DNA of 64,000 nt from positions 38,692 through 102,691 of the forward strand of contig JAQGDQ010000381.1 of NCBI GenBank assembly GCA_030141605.1. The letters run 5' to 3'. The notes beneath the pieces are model-generated. The model did no database searches. It had not been told where the DNA came from and saw nothing but the letters and a program-made list of their open reading frames with translations. Position numbers and translations under genes: made by a program. Positions 1-12,269 of the stretch are shown piece after piece; position 1 is the stretch's first letter, and every line of letters starts with the position of its first letter. The stretch comes from Tubiluchus corallicola (taxonomy: Eukaryota; Priapulida; Priapulimorpha; Priapulimorphida; Tubiluchidae).

Positions 1-19
1 TTTTAGGAAGTGAACAATG

Positions 20-410
20 TAGGTGTTTTAAGTGAAGACTATGCAGGTGTTTTAAGTGAAGACAATGCAGGTGTTTTAAGTGAAGACAATGCAGGTGTTT
101 TAAGTGAAGACAATGCAGGTGTTTTAAGTGAAGACAATGCAAGTGTTATAGGTAAAGACAATGCGGATGTTTTAAGTGAAAACAATGCAGGTGTTTTAAG
201 TGAAGACAATGCAGGTGTTTTAAGTGAAGACAATGCAAGTGTTATAGGTAAAGACAATGCGGATGTTTTAAGTGAAAACAATGCAAGTGTTTTAAGTGAA
301 AACAATGCAGGTGCTTTAAGTGAGAACAATGCAAGTGTTTTAACTAAAGACAATGCAGGTGTTTTAATTATAGGCAATGCAGGTGTTTTGAGTAAAGATA
401 ATGTGCAGTC
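20..410. repeat. 24-bp minisatellite
   Basis: About 16 tandem copies of a 24-bp unit (gtgttttaagtgaagacaat plus gcag) with point variants. Because 24 is a multiple of three, the array stays open in frame on both strands and yields spurious 8-residue repeat peptides. No flanking coding signal was seen, so I treat it as non-coding. Confidence 0.85.
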
Positions 411-2220
411 ATCTGTCTCCTTGCAGAATTTACTTTCATCGTGTTTAACTTTTAAATACTTTAGTCTTTCATATCCCATAACTATTATAAATTGCTGCTA
501 TTGTAAATGTATTGTAAATTAGTACTCTTATGTGTGAGGCAAACATGTATGTACGACGGTTGTACATAAATAATCTCTGAAGTTCTTTTGTGTTTTAGTT
601 GCTGTTGAGAATTATTATGTCGTCAATTGACATTCCTAATGTAAGTTATTACCATTATAACCGTGTTGCTATAAATTTATGCGCTAGTGTTATCTTGCTG
701 CAGTTACTGTATATGAGAGTGATTGAATAGAACTGAGTTGGAATGACTTTAATTATTTCTTGGGACAAATTAATACATTTAGTTCAGTCCATCTGTATTG
801 TGCAACATTCCCTCAAAATCATCATTTCCGTTTACCGGCATTGTTGTTGTCAACGTTGACCATTTGCGGTTGTGAAACTTGAAAAATGTGCAATTTAGGG
901 ATTCCGGCTTACCAAGCTCTCGGTCTCCCCCTTTTTAGCCTACAGGCAGCTTGCAATGAGCATACAGGAGTAGTGTGGTTGTCCTTTGACTTCGGTTTTT
1001 TCACGGGGTCAAGGTCAGAAGAGATTTAGGCACAGTGGGATTATCAGGTTCTCCCACAAGAGCTTTTTAGCCTACAAGCAGGTTGCGACAAGCATACAAC
1101 AGTAGTGTGGTTGACCTTTGACATTAGGTCACAGGGTCAAAGCCAATGGACAGTAGTGTGGTTGACCTTTGACTTTTGGTGGATTACTTGGGTTCTAAAT
1201 GATTTTCAAAACTTTTTTTACTATTATGACAAGTCCACAGCATGTGTACGACGAGGCTACTGTAGTGTGGTGACAATGCGACCTTTGACTTTGAGTCGCA
1301 ACAAGGTCAAGGTCAGTGGACAGCAAGAGGTAGTGTAACTTTAAAAAGAAATGGGGTGAACTTGTCTCTTGTTTAGCAGTTACCCAAACCTACTTTAAGA
1401 GGGTAAAATCAAAACAGGAGGAGAAATTTCAAAACGATGCATTGCGGTTCAGTTACTTAGAGGGTTAGGCAGGACTCCTGCATACAAAAATGCCAACCGG
1501 AAATGCTGCAACGCAAACCATAGTAGTATACTACAGTGCTGCCATCTTTGGCCATTTTTTGCTGATTATGAATTGTAAAATCTCTGCTTTCTGATTTTTT
1601 ATTGTATTTTTATTATTTATTTTCTCTCCAGTTCATTACTGTTTCTTGTTTATTCATTTCAAATAAAATTATTGTTATGAACGTAACACAAATGAATTGT
1701 CTACATTGTTGCTAGCCAAATGAATTAGGTAATTATAACATAAACTGTGACTACTGTTGTGATATAAATAATGAATTATGCACGATTCGTTTATTAGTAC
1801 TTAATTTATTATTACTTAACATTAACAAATATCATCATTTTTAATATTATGCATACATTTTTTAATTTTTGTTGAGTTAATACAAGTATTGTTGATGTTT
1901 ACTAACTGGCTTTCGATTGTACTTACGAAATATATCAAATTTTGTTTGCTATGTAATAATGAATAAATTTTAAACTACATAATATCTACATTCTTTAATG
2001 ATGATCATTTTCAAAAGTACTACACGATTCTTAACATATCTTTGTCTCAATGGATAAGAATTCCTATTTATCATTGCCTGATTGACCTTTGCCCTAATGT
2101 CATACATTGAAAATACGTCTATGAAAATTGAATATGCAATTACAATTATTGTATATCATACAGAATAAGAATACAGTTATGATTAATGCAAGAAAATAAA
2201 TGCAATGTTGCTAAACTAAA
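411..2220. other. Intergenic stretch, no gene recognised
   Basis: AT-rich sequence without a recognisable exon. Around 925-1340 there are two or three diverged copies of a segment containing 'agtgtggttgacctttgac', an old local duplication. Nothing else could be supported. Confidence 0.5.
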
Positions 2221-2716
2221 AAGCCTTTTCACAGTTTCGTTGTACGAAGGCGCAGTTGCTGTAGGTCAAAACTTAAGTATTCCACAGCAGCACGTCTGAA
2301 CTACAACAGTAACGTGGCAGTGGGTAAAGCAGAGCCGTCTGCCACATCGGTTCAGTAACTTTAGTTGTTGTACATGGACTTTACTCAATTATGCATTAGT
2401 CTGTGCATAGAGTGATTTACTAGCAGGATCTTGCTTGAGAACAAGAAAAATGAACTAGGTAATGTTCTAGCTAGCTGTTACTATTACATTAGCTTGGGCT
2501 GTGAGGCATTTTAACTACAAATGTCATGTGAGATGTGGGTACGTCAAAGCCATCTGCCACATCTGTTCAGTAACGTTGTTTTTTAACGTGGACTTTACTT
2601 GATTATGCATTATTCTGTGCGTAGAGTTATTTACTAGTAAGATCTTGCTTGGGAACAAGAAAAACGAACTAGGTGAAAAATCATCATCATCAATCGGTGG
2701 AACTGTGAAAAGGCTT
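2221..2716 (-). mobile_element. MITE family A, copy 1
   Basis: Non-autonomous DNA transposon bounded by inverted termini AAGCCTTTTCACAGTT (2221) and AACTGTGAAAAGGCTT (ending 2716). Its body is shared, in opposite orientation, with copies near 35.7, 52.3 and 57.3 kb. The interior contains two related segments ('gatcttgcttgagaacaag' and a near repeat about 200 bp later), suggesting a nested or partly duplicated copy. No coding sequence. Confidence 0.7.
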
Positions 2717-3573
2717 TATGCTAATTGTGCAGTGCACTTTAATCTCAATTTCAGCAGAAACTTCCAAAACAAAATACAAATATAAAAGTGATAAATAGTA
2801 ATATAATTAATAATTAATTAATAATATTAATTATTAATAGTAATATTAACCTTTGTAAATCTGTAAAACAAACTTATGAGATTTAACAATTGTATCGCTA
2901 AAACTCTCAGCTACCCATGTTTTTTACTGTTTAGTATAAACAAATAACAATATTAGTAATAATAATTATTAGATTTTTCATCATTATCATCATCATCTTT
3001 ATACCGATTACCAATGTCTAATCATATTATTACTTGAAATCAAATAACAGACATAATTATGCATTTAAGACCTCCAATACATGAGAGAATGCAATGCAAC
3101 TGATTTCTAGAGGGTGCTGTATGCTGCACCAGACCTCTCAACTCTCACGGTTTCATGGCAAGTCTCAAGATTTTAAGTCCTTTCTAACGGTACATCTTTG
3201 CTTTCTCTCGGTACACAAAAAGTCAGGTATGTTCTGATTTTCTTGAATGAAATTAAAGTGCTGCCTCATCCAGACTTTATAATCTCATTTTGCATGGAAA
3301 AAAAACAAACTTTATCGAATTTTGACGTTATTCTGCTGTTTTGAATAGTGAAGTTACTACAAACTGTTTTAGCATTTAACTACATCAGTTTAATTTCTTC
3401 TAAGATAAAGCTTCAGTACAGCAGTGATAATAACCTGATGTTTTATATTTGCAATTTAAAATCTTCAAGCTTTTTAGGAAATCTTTAGGTTATTTTTATT
3501 AAGTTTTTTGAAAACTTTCTAGATTTGCCTTCCCGCAGAGTTGAAAGGTCCCGCGTAGCATCATCGTTGCAGG

Positions 3574-3935
3574 TTAAACTGTTTGTGGTGTGTTAAACGA
3601 GAGAACAAGTCACTCAGTATGTTGGGTTTATTTTACTGTTATCACTTAAACTGTTTGTGGCGTGTTAAAGGAAAGAACAAGTCACTCAGTATGTTGGGTT
3701 TATTTTTATCACTTAAACTGTTTGTGGTGTGCTAAAGGAAAGAACAAGTCACTCAGCATGTTGGGTTTATTTTACTGTTATCACTTAAACTGTTTGTGGT
3801 ATGCTAAAGGAAAGAACAAGTCACTCAGCATGGTGAGTTTATTTTACTGTTATCACTTAAAACTGTTTGTGGTGTGCTAAATGAAAGAACAAGTCACTCA
3901 GCATGTTGGGTTTATTCTACTCTTATCACTTAAAC
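3574..3935. repeat. 72-bp minisatellite
   Basis: About five tandem copies of a unit of about 72 bp containing 'gaacaagtcactcagtatgt' and 'tgtttgtggtgtg'; one copy is about 5 bp shorter. The open frame across it is repeat-derived. Confidence 0.8.
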
Positions 3936-4980
3936 TTAGAAAAATATGACAAAGAAATTTGCAAAGAACTGCCTATAAAACATAAATTTAAAATATACTA
4001 CGTCTGAATAGAAATTTTTAGATGCAGTGGTTGTTGCCATTCACTTGAAAATCATGACGTAACTTGAAGACTTCTCTAACTTTTCGTAAGCGCATCGTGA
4101 CTTTCCGTAAGCGCGCTGCTTAAACTAATTCACACTTCTGCAGCTTACCCAAGGTTCACGCAAAAATATTATTACAAAATTAGCTATCTACTTTTTTGTA
4201 AAAACTTGTTATACTTTTGAAGAAGATTGACAGTGCGCTACTTTTCTTCAAGACGAATGACGTCACTGGAAGAAGAAAGGGCGTTGAAAATGGGAGCACC
4301 CAAGCATGAAGTGATCGCGACTTTAAACTGATTTTACTAATTACACGAGGTGCAGTTTTGCAGTTTTATTACTAAATCCTTCTAACATTTTTTGCAAACA
4401 TAAAAACTAAGCCTGACCTCCTACAAAGCTTGGTCTCTTTAAGCTTTAATTTTACTGTCTGAAACATTTGGTGTTGAAATGACGTCATAATTGACATACA
4501 TTTGTTGACGTTTGTGCTTAACTGCAGCTGTTGTCATGGTTACCAAAAGCTTATCCATCAATGAAACAATTTTCAAACCAGGAGGCTGAAAAATAAATTA
4601 ATACAAAATGTTAGCAACTTTAAAAACATAATGTTAATGTGGAAATGAAAGTACAGGTTTGCACGCTGTACCAGCGCATGACAACGTTGGACGTACTTGT
4701 ATGGTGAGTTTTCTGTACCAGATTTTCAAATAAACAAACTTCTGAATCATTAATAAGAAACGCTCTCTCGAATATTGCTAGAAAATGTACTGTAGTAAAA
4801 CATTAATAATTAGTTAAAAAATTGTGTGTAGAAATCACTAGTAAATTGTGCTTATTGCATGATGTTTCAAATGTTTTAATGACGATGAATGTACGTAGTT
4901 GAAGTGGTGAATGATTAGAATCCAATTTTAGATTTGAGTTGAATTCGAATTAAAAAACTGGTTTGAATCGAATTCCAATA

Positions 4981-5263
4981 TTGTGCGTAAAGCAGAGTCA
5001 TCTGCAGCATCAGTTCAGTTCAGTTGGGTTAATCATGGATTATTCTGTGCACAGAGTGATTTACTAACAGGATCTTGCTTGGGAACAAGAAAAAAACCAA
5101 CTAGGCGCAGTTCTAGCTAGGTGTTAAAACTTTTACTATTTCAACAGCATGGGCTGAGAGGCACTGTCAAATGTACACAAATGCATTGTCTGGTACACTT
5201 AACCTTTGACCTTTTCACGATCATCATGAATCGCTGGAACCGAGAAAAGCTTCTTCACAGTAA
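4981..5263 (-). mobile_element. MITE family A, degenerate copy 2
   Basis: Shares the family A body (cagatgactctgctttacgc-type segment, the GATCTTGCTTGGGAACAAG segment, the 'aacctttgaccttttcacga' end) but the termini have decayed. An AT-rich stretch with TTCGAATT-like motifs precedes it (about 4920-4980), resembling the element at 38.46-38.82 kb. Confidence 0.55.
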
Positions 5264-5967
5264 TAATTATGTAAATAATTAGCCCATTATTACGTACCTG
5301 GCACACACATGGAGTTGACCTCAACAGGCGAATCGAGAAACGGTTTACAAGAATCTTCAAATGCCTTGTTTAAATCGCTTTTGACAAAACTAAAACAAAT
5401 TAAAATTACATTTTAAATTAAATCTTTACAGCTAAAAATTACTGAAGCATTAGATTACAGTGTATATTATGATGTATTGTACTTCACCATTACAATTTTC
5501 AATTAGGTTTCTGAACTTGAAAAGGTTACTGGAAATCGAATGAAGTTTTAGAAAATTTAATGGCATGAGAATATGAATTTATGCTAAACAAATAAATGAT
5601 AATCTCAAGCAACTCACAATCAAAAAACAAAATTTTCACAGAGCCTTAATGAATAGACTATGGTTTCTAATATTATGCACTTTTTCAAGAGTTTATGTTT
5701 TAAGCATGAAACACTCCTGCAAGAAATTATTCATAGTATTTGTTGACGTAATTAATCAGTTTTCTTATTTGCTAAAAACCCCAAATTATGCTAACTGGTA
5801 TAATAATACACGTACACATGCTGGACATTATGATATCATTTTTATTTAATGAATTATTTTTATAGTAGTAACATTAACTGAATTATTTGCCGATAGATGA
5901 CACTACAAGACGAATAACAATTTTTGCTTGAGAGAAACGTGATGGCGAAGGCACATGGTTTTGCAGA

Positions 5968-6117
5968 ATGTGGAACGCTGTAAAAAATTGGATTTTGCCC
6001 TATCTCGTTGACACAGGGGCTAAATACCAAGTTTATAAACACCACTACTACCGTACTTTCTGGGCTGGCTTGACATATCATTCAAAGGAAACATTTATTT
6101 CACACAAGAACATGCAG
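5968..6117 (+). CDS. HAGH: HAGH coding exon 1 with mitochondrial leader and internal cytosolic start
   Basis: An in-frame TGA at 5929 precedes ATG 5968. The frame then runs open to an internal ATG at 6112, two codons before the donor at 6118. The 48-residue extension (starting MWNAVKNW) has few acids and several Lys, Arg, His and Tyr. Its tail YHSKETF sits where human HAGH has its mitochondrial extension. The internal ATG gives MQVKLIPAL, aligned with the human cytosolic start MKVEVLPAL. Confidence 0.8.
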
Positions 6118-7523
6118 GTACGTAGCTATGTTCTGTAAACAGTTACTCGAATTGTTTAGACAAGCCCTGGTACCGTAAACTGGCCTGGACCTACAAGATA
6201 GTAGCCCAGATACCTCATTTTTGACGGCCAATCACAGCTTTAGTTTATTAATATTCACTGACCGATTTGTCCATCAATGCCATGCAAGTTTGCAAACTTG
6301 GCAGTCAAAAAATATATGGCGTAATTATACCGTACAGTACTGGACTCCCCCTCTCAAAAATCCCCGGTCTGCGCCTGTAAGTCAATTCATTGGGCAGGTA
6401 TTAGTAATCGTGAGAATATCGCAGTTATTTTAATGATATGTGGTCTTAATAAGAAGGGCTTTTATGACTTGAGTAACTTATCTAAACAATATCTATTTGA
6501 CGTATCAAATCATTACAATCTTTGTAGTTAAAGTGCAAGCGCCACAAAAAAGTTTGATTAGAGATTGAGTGTGATGTAACTCAGTATTGGGTTCCAAAAT
6601 TAAAGTCTCAAAAATAATGGGGGGGGGGGGTAGCAAAGGTGAGTTATTTAAAATAGAATAAAGGTAGACATTGTAAAAGATCTAACAAAAATTAGTTCAA
6701 ATAACAACTTAACAAAGAGCATGTAGCAAAAAGTAGCATTTCTTTATTACAGGTCAAGCTCATACCGGCCTTGGGAGACAATTACATGTATTTGCTGGTG
6801 GATGAATCCACAAAGCAAGCAGCCGCTGTTGATCCGGTGGAGCCGGACAAGGTACTGAAAGCTGTGGATGAGGCTGGCATTCAGTTAACCACGATATTAA
6901 CAACCCATCATCACTGGGACCATGCCGGTGGCAACGCAGAGCTGACAAAGCTTGCAGCGCAAAAATTAAAAGTCTACGGAGGTGATACTCGTATTAGCGG
7001 GCTGACGGACAAGGTGAAACATGGCGATAAATTCAAGATCGGCAATCTTGATGTTCAGTGTTTATTTACACCATGCCACACGTCCGGTCACATCTGTTAC
7101 TACATTAAGGGAAAAGAGGGAGAACCAGCTGTGTTTACAGGAGACACTCTGTTTGTCGCTGGTTGTGGTAAATTTTTCGAAGGTTCTCCGCAGGAGATGT
7201 ATAATGCGCTAATTGACATCTTGTCATCCCTACCGAATGATACTAAAGTCTACTGCGGTCACGAATACACCGTTAGCAACTTGAAGTTTGCTCAACATGT
7301 TGAACCGGATAACCAAGACATAAAGAACAAAATGGACTGGGCAAAGAACATGCGAAGCAAGAATGAAGCGACGGTGCCATCTACCATCGGAGAAGAAAAG
7401 AAATACAATCCTTTCATGCGAGTGCACGAAGAAGAGGTGAAAAAACATGTGAAAAATGAAAATCCTGTTCAAGCCATGGGATTCCTGAGAAGAGAGAAAG
7501 ATGGATTCAGATCCAAAGTCTAG
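5968..7523 (+). CDS. HAGH: Hydroxyacylglutathione hydrolase (glyoxalase II), spliced gene
   Basis: Hydrolyses S-D-lactoylglutathione to D-lactate and glutathione, the second step of methylglyoxal detoxification, with a binuclear metal site. The CDS joins 5968-6117 and 6753-7523: donor CAG|GTACGT, acceptor TTACAG, phase 0. It gives 306 residues from ATG 5968, or 258 from ATG 6112. The known human gene likewise makes a mitochondrial form (308) and a cytosolic form (260). The metallo-beta-lactamase motif [10 protein letters not shown] is intact. Equivalents of the other ligands occur in [15 protein letters not shown] and CGHEY. The C-terminal NPFMR substrate-binding segment and a final RREKD motif are present. 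Almost the whole enzyme lies in one exon. Family assignment is near certain; the dual start is inference. Confidence 0.95.
6753..7523 (+). CDS. HAGH: HAGH coding exon 2 (catalytic body, stop at 7521-7523)
   Basis: One 771-nt exon after the acceptor at 6751-6752 carries residues 51-306 of the long form and ends in TAG. It covers the metallo-beta-lactamase fold and the C-terminal helical substrate domain without interruption. A poly-G tract (6619-6629) lies in the preceding intron. Confidence 0.95.
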   Translation, partial: VKLIPALGDNYMYLLVDESTKQAAAVDPVEPDKVLKAVDEAGIQLTTILTTHHHWDHAGGNAELTKLAAQKLKVYGGDTRISGLTDKVKHGDKFKIGNLDVQCLFTPCHTSGHICYYIKGKEGEPAVFTGDTLFVAGCGKFFEGSPQEMYNALIDILSSLPNDTKVYCGHEYTVSNLKFAQHVEPDNQDIKNKMDWAKNMRSKNEATVPSTIGEEKKYNPFMRVHEEEVKKHVKNENPVQAMGFLRREKDGFRSKV

Positions 7524-7670
7524 GCAGCTATATTTGAATTATTATGTAATTGAAAACATACAATAGAAAACTGTCGAGTACCTGTCATTGTAATTTCTAC
7601 AGGTCTAGCCATGATACATTGTTTTTTATCTGTAAAGTTGAAAATTGTGGGGAATTTTATATTCAAAATA

Positions 7671-8333
7671 TGTGTGCTTGCCTAGCAAAATCATCCATAA
7701 GTTGGCAATTAAGCTTTTCTAGTTATTTACATATCCTGAATCTCCATTTCATAGGGATCATTTTGATACCAAGTTCATCACTCTATGTTATTTCTACGCT
7801 GAGATAATCCACGTTGAAGTTGAGGTGCCGGTTATGCACTGAGAAACATAACTTTGAGAAAATCACTGTTAAGGTTAGCCATTGTTTTTTGTCGCGTTTC
7901 TACAAAACAGTTAACACCCGTACGAAAGCGTGGTTGCTATGGACTTTACAAGATCATTGAAGTTATGTTTAAATCCAGTAGATGGGTCTTCCTCACGAAG
8001 ATCTGTCTTGGCAGCAGAAAAAAACCCGAAGCAAAATGGCTGCTTCCACGAGCTACCATCACTGCTTGAAAATACAAGTTTTTTACAATTGGAGTGCTAG
8101 TTTTTAGCGGGTAAAGTGAGTACGAGGTTAAAAAATTAAATTTTTACTATTTTTTGAACATTTTCTTGATAATTTGACGCTAGAATATAAAACTCCAATA
8201 CTTTTAGCATTTGTTTTTATAAAAAAAACAAAAAATGCATTTGACCTAATTTTTGCTGGATTCTACTTTGAGGCATCATAACGTAGTTTTAACTATGCCG
8301 ACTTACGGACGGTTTTGGTTTTGCAAACACACG
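7671..8333 (+). mobile_element. MITE family B, copy 1
   Basis: About 660 bp with similar inverted ends: TGTGTGCTTGCCTAGCAAAA at the left and the complement of TACGTGTGTTTGCAAAACC at the right, each followed by a CGTCCATAAGTCGGCA-like segment. A second copy lies at about 13.91-14.58 kb (same strand) and a third at about 59.97-60.41 kb (opposite strand). It begins about 150 bp after the HAGH stop and may lie in the HAGH 3' UTR. Confidence 0.7.
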
Positions 8334-9201
8334 TATTAAGCCTAAACGTGAAACAAATAAGAAACAGAAGTCGACTAATAATGTGATCTTGTTAGCCTAG
8401 GAAAAGCTCTGTACATTCTGTAGTATTTGCAGCAATGAGCATTTTTAGACTTCACAGTAGCGAAGAACTGCTATTTCAGTTTTTCAGAGCCTTGCAAACC
8501 CATAGGTCATAGTTTTTACATGATGACTGCTACTTACGACTACCTTCATATTAATTGATATTTTCACTGCTTCCACTATTTACAGCTTTGTTTTGTGCAC
8601 TTGACCTTTGCATAGAGGTCATTTGACACCATTCACCTGGCACAAATGTAATTCAGTTTGTGCTCTTTGAACATGTAACTCATTTAAGACCGTTTGCGAA
8701 CAAAAGTCATCTAACTCGGTACTGTTAGAAGGCAATCTGCTAGACTATGTTGGGGCATGTTAATACACGACGTTGGGAAATGTAATAAGGTTATTGCACC
8801 AGGACTTCAAGAATTCATCTCACATGTCACATTTTGGCAGTGACAGTGAAAAACTCATGCTGGCAGAATGCTAACACTCTTGGCTAATTTGAAAACATTA
8901 AAGGATAGCCTGTTAGCTGTATCTTAGAGGGGGGATGGATACTTATGATTGGTAAAATCAATAAAGTGATATGTAGCAAAGAAATCAATTTTTGGACTTC
9001 GTTGTATTGCTGTTGTAAATGTGTTGGTAGAGTATTTAGTTGTCAGTCAGTCAGTCTGTCTATCTGTCTGTCTGTCTGCACAAAATCAGAATGGATGAAG
9101 TTGCCACCAAGCTTGGCAGTGAGATGGCCTTACCAATACTTTTTGGTTCAAAATCAGAAGGGTCACTGTGTGTCAAAATGAATTTCTGCTCTTTTTGCCT
9201 G
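8334..9201. other. Intergenic stretch, no gene recognised
   Basis: No coding exon recognised. A short CTGT/CAGT microsatellite-like run occurs at about 9040-9080. Nothing else supported. Confidence 0.5.
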
Positions 9202-10192
9202 TGACTGCATGAATCTTGCCACTCTGACGCCACAGTCTACCAAGTGACTGCATGAATCTTGCCACTCTGACGCCACAGTCTACTGAGTGACTGCATGAAT
9301 CTTGCCACTCTGACGCCACAGTCTACCGAGTGACTGCATGAATCTTGCCACTCTGACGCTACAGTCTAATGAGTGACTGCATGAATCTTGCCACTCTGAC
9401 GCTACAGTCTAATGAGTGACTGCATGAATCTTGCCACTCTGACGCCACAGTCTACCGAGTGACTGCATGAATCTTGCCACTCTGACGCCACAGTCTACCG
9501 AGTGACTGCATGAATCTTGCCACTCTGACGCTACAGTCTACTGAGTGACTGCATGAATCTTGCCACTCTGACGCCACAGTCTACCGAGTGACTGCATGAA
9601 TCTTGCCACTCTGACTCTACAGTCTAATGAGTGACTGCATGAATCTTGCCACTCTGACGCTACAGTCTAATGAGTGACTGCATGAATCTTGCCACTCTGA
9701 CGCTACAGTCTACCGAGTGACTGCATGAATCTTTTCACTCTGACGCCACAGTCTACCGAGTGACTGCATGAATCTTGCCACTCTGACGCCACAGTCTACC
9801 GAGTGACTGCATGAATCTTGCCACTCTGACGCCACAGTCTACTGAGTGACTGCATGAATCTTGCCACTCTGACGCCACAGTCTACCGAGTGACTGCATGA
9901 ATTTTGCCACTCTGAGTCTACAGTCTACCGAGTGACTGCATGAATCTTGCCACTCTGAGTCTACAGTCTAATGAGTGACTGCATGAATCTTGCCACTCTG
10001 ACGCTACAGTCTACCGAGTGACTGCATGAATCTTGCCACTCTGACGCCACAGTCTACCGAGTGACTGCATGAATCTTGCCACTCTGACTCTACAGTCTAC
10101 CGAGTGACTGCATGAATCTTGCCATTCTGACGCTACAGTCTGCCGAGTGACTGCATGAATCTTGCCACTCTGACGCTACAGTCTACTGAGTG
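9202..10192. repeat. 43-bp minisatellite, about 23 copies
   Basis: Very regular 43-bp unit (TGACTGCATGAATCTTGCCA then CTCTGACGCCACAGTCTACCGAG in pieces) filling 991 bp. Copies differ mainly at two positions: CGCC versus CGCT/CTCT, and CCGAG versus ATGAG/CTGAG. That looks like shuffling of a few unit types. Confidence 0.95.
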
Positions 10193-10499
10193 TTCTCTAG
10201 TTTATATAAACTATTATTTAACTAGACAAATTAAAATCAAATCTTAAAAACTTTAAGGAATCAGTGCCATTCTCTTGACATCATTAATATTGACTCCGAA
10301 GCTTTAATACTTATAAACTGTCATTATAGTAAGTACAATATCAGGTCCTGAGCGAACTAGGCCTGTAACGATATATTGTGATACCTTTTGCAACGATACA
10401 TGTATTGTCAAAATGCACCAGTATCTCAATAATTTGAATCATTGATATTTAGCACAAGCTTGACTGTCCACTGATAAAAACAGTTTGAAATAATTCCAA

Positions 10500-11972
10500 G
10501 TTACAGCTGTAGAATTTACTCTAGATACTTAACAATCAGTGCAGTGAGCCCTGCATTAGTAGACTTGACCTTGACACAGCCAGACCTGCTGCTAGCGTGT
10601 GAATTCAAACTACAGCTGTAGAATTTACTCTAGATACTTAACAGTGCAGTGAATCCAGCATTAGTAGACTTGACCTTGACACAGCCAGACCTGCTGCTAG
10701 CGTGTGAATTCAAACTACAGCTGTAGAATTTACTCTAGATACTTAACAGTGCTGTGAGCCCAGCATTAGTAGACTTGACCTTGACCCAGGCAGACCTGCT
10801 GGTAGCGTGTGAATTCAAACTACAGCTGTAGAATTTACTGTAGATACTTAACAGTGCAGTGAGCCCAGCATTAGTAGACTTGACCTTGACACAGCCAGAC
10901 CTGCTGCTAGCATGCGAATTCAAACTACAGCTGTAGAATTTACTCTAGATACTTAACAGTGCAATGAACCCAGCATTAGTAGACTTGACCTTGACACAGG
11001 CAAACCTGCTGCTAGCGTGTGAATTCAAACTACAGCTGTAGAATTTACTCTAGATACTTAACAGTGCAGTGAGCCCAGCATTAGTAGACTTGACCTTGAC
11101 ACAGGTAAACCTGCTGCTAGCATGTGAATTCAAACTACAGCTGTAGATTTTACTGTAGATACTTAACAGTCAGTGCAGTGAGTCCAGCATTAGTAGACTT
11201 GACCTTGACACAGGCAAACCTGCTGCTAGCGTGTGAATTCAAACTACAGCTGTAGAATTTACTCTAGATACTTAACAGTGCAGTGAGCCCAGCATTAGTA
11301 GACTTGACCTTGACACAGCCAGACCTGCTGCTAGCGTGTGAATTCAAACTACAGCTGTAGAATTTACTCTAGATACTTCACAGTGCAGTGACCCCAGCAT
11401 TAGTAGACTTGACCTTGACACAGGCAAACCTGCTGGCAGCATGTGAATTCAAACTACAGCTGTAGAATTTACTCTAGATACTTAACAGTGCAGTGAATCC
11501 AGCATTAGTAGACTTGACCTTGACACAGGCAAACCTGCTGCTAGCGTGTGAATTCAAACTACAGCTGTAGAATTTACTCTAGATACTTAACAATTAGTGC
11601 AGTGAGCCCAGCATTAGCAGAATTGACCTTGACATAGGCAAACCTGCTGGTAGCATGTGAATTCAAACTACAGCTGTAGAATTTACTGTAGATACTTAAC
11701 AGTGCAGTGAGCCCAGCATTAGTAGACTTGACCTTGACACAGGCAAACCTGCTGCTAGCGTGTGAATTCAAACTACAGCTGTGGAATTTACTGTAGATAC
11801 TTAACAGTGCAGTGAGCCCAGCATTAGTAGACTTGACCTTGACACAGCCAGACCTGCTGCTAGCGTGTGAATTCAAACTACAGCTGTAGAATTTACTCTA
11901 GATACTTAACAGTGCAGTGAACCCAGCATTAGTAGACTTGACCTTGACACAGGCAAACCTGCTGGTAGCATC
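10500..11972. repeat. 105-bp minisatellite, about 14 copies
   Basis: Unit of about 105 bp with ACAGCTGTAGAATTTACTCT, 'gcattagtagacttgacctt' and 'ctgctgctagcgtgtgaatt'. Repeat-derived open frames occur on the minus strand; I do not regard them as genes. A hAT-like terminus (taggcctgtaacgatatatt, about 10369) lies just upstream, so the array may have grown inside a transposon. Confidence 0.95.
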
Positions 11973-12269
11973 CAAAGTGAAGGTTGAAAGTCCAATGTGT
12001 TTACAATAATGTATAGTACGCTAATTACGTTTTTGCTCATAAGTTTCTGAAAAGGCTTGCAGCAAATGTGGACTAGAAAATGCATCAGCATATTTTAAAT
12101 CAAAAGTATTTAAATGTTTGCATTATTGGTGGCTTACAATGCAAACAATACAAGAGTATAAACAGAAATGAACAGTTTGCAGAAATATTTTAGCATTTAG
12201 CAATCTTGTAAAATTGTAATATGTAATAATATCATAACATTTAATATAATGATATATATATATAATATA

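Noticed and set aside
10-522. 170-codon frame made of 8-residue repeats (GVLSEDNA)
   Set aside because: The 24-bp tandem unit is divisible by three, so both strands stay open. No conserved flanking domain, and the minus strand is equally open.
9202-10192. CRISPR-like regularity of repeats
   Set aside because: Units are contiguous with no unique spacers, and the host is a eukaryote. These are minisatellites.
10735-12091. Minus-strand repeat peptides in the 105-bp array
   Set aside because: Open frames follow the tandem unit only; no start or domain outside the array.
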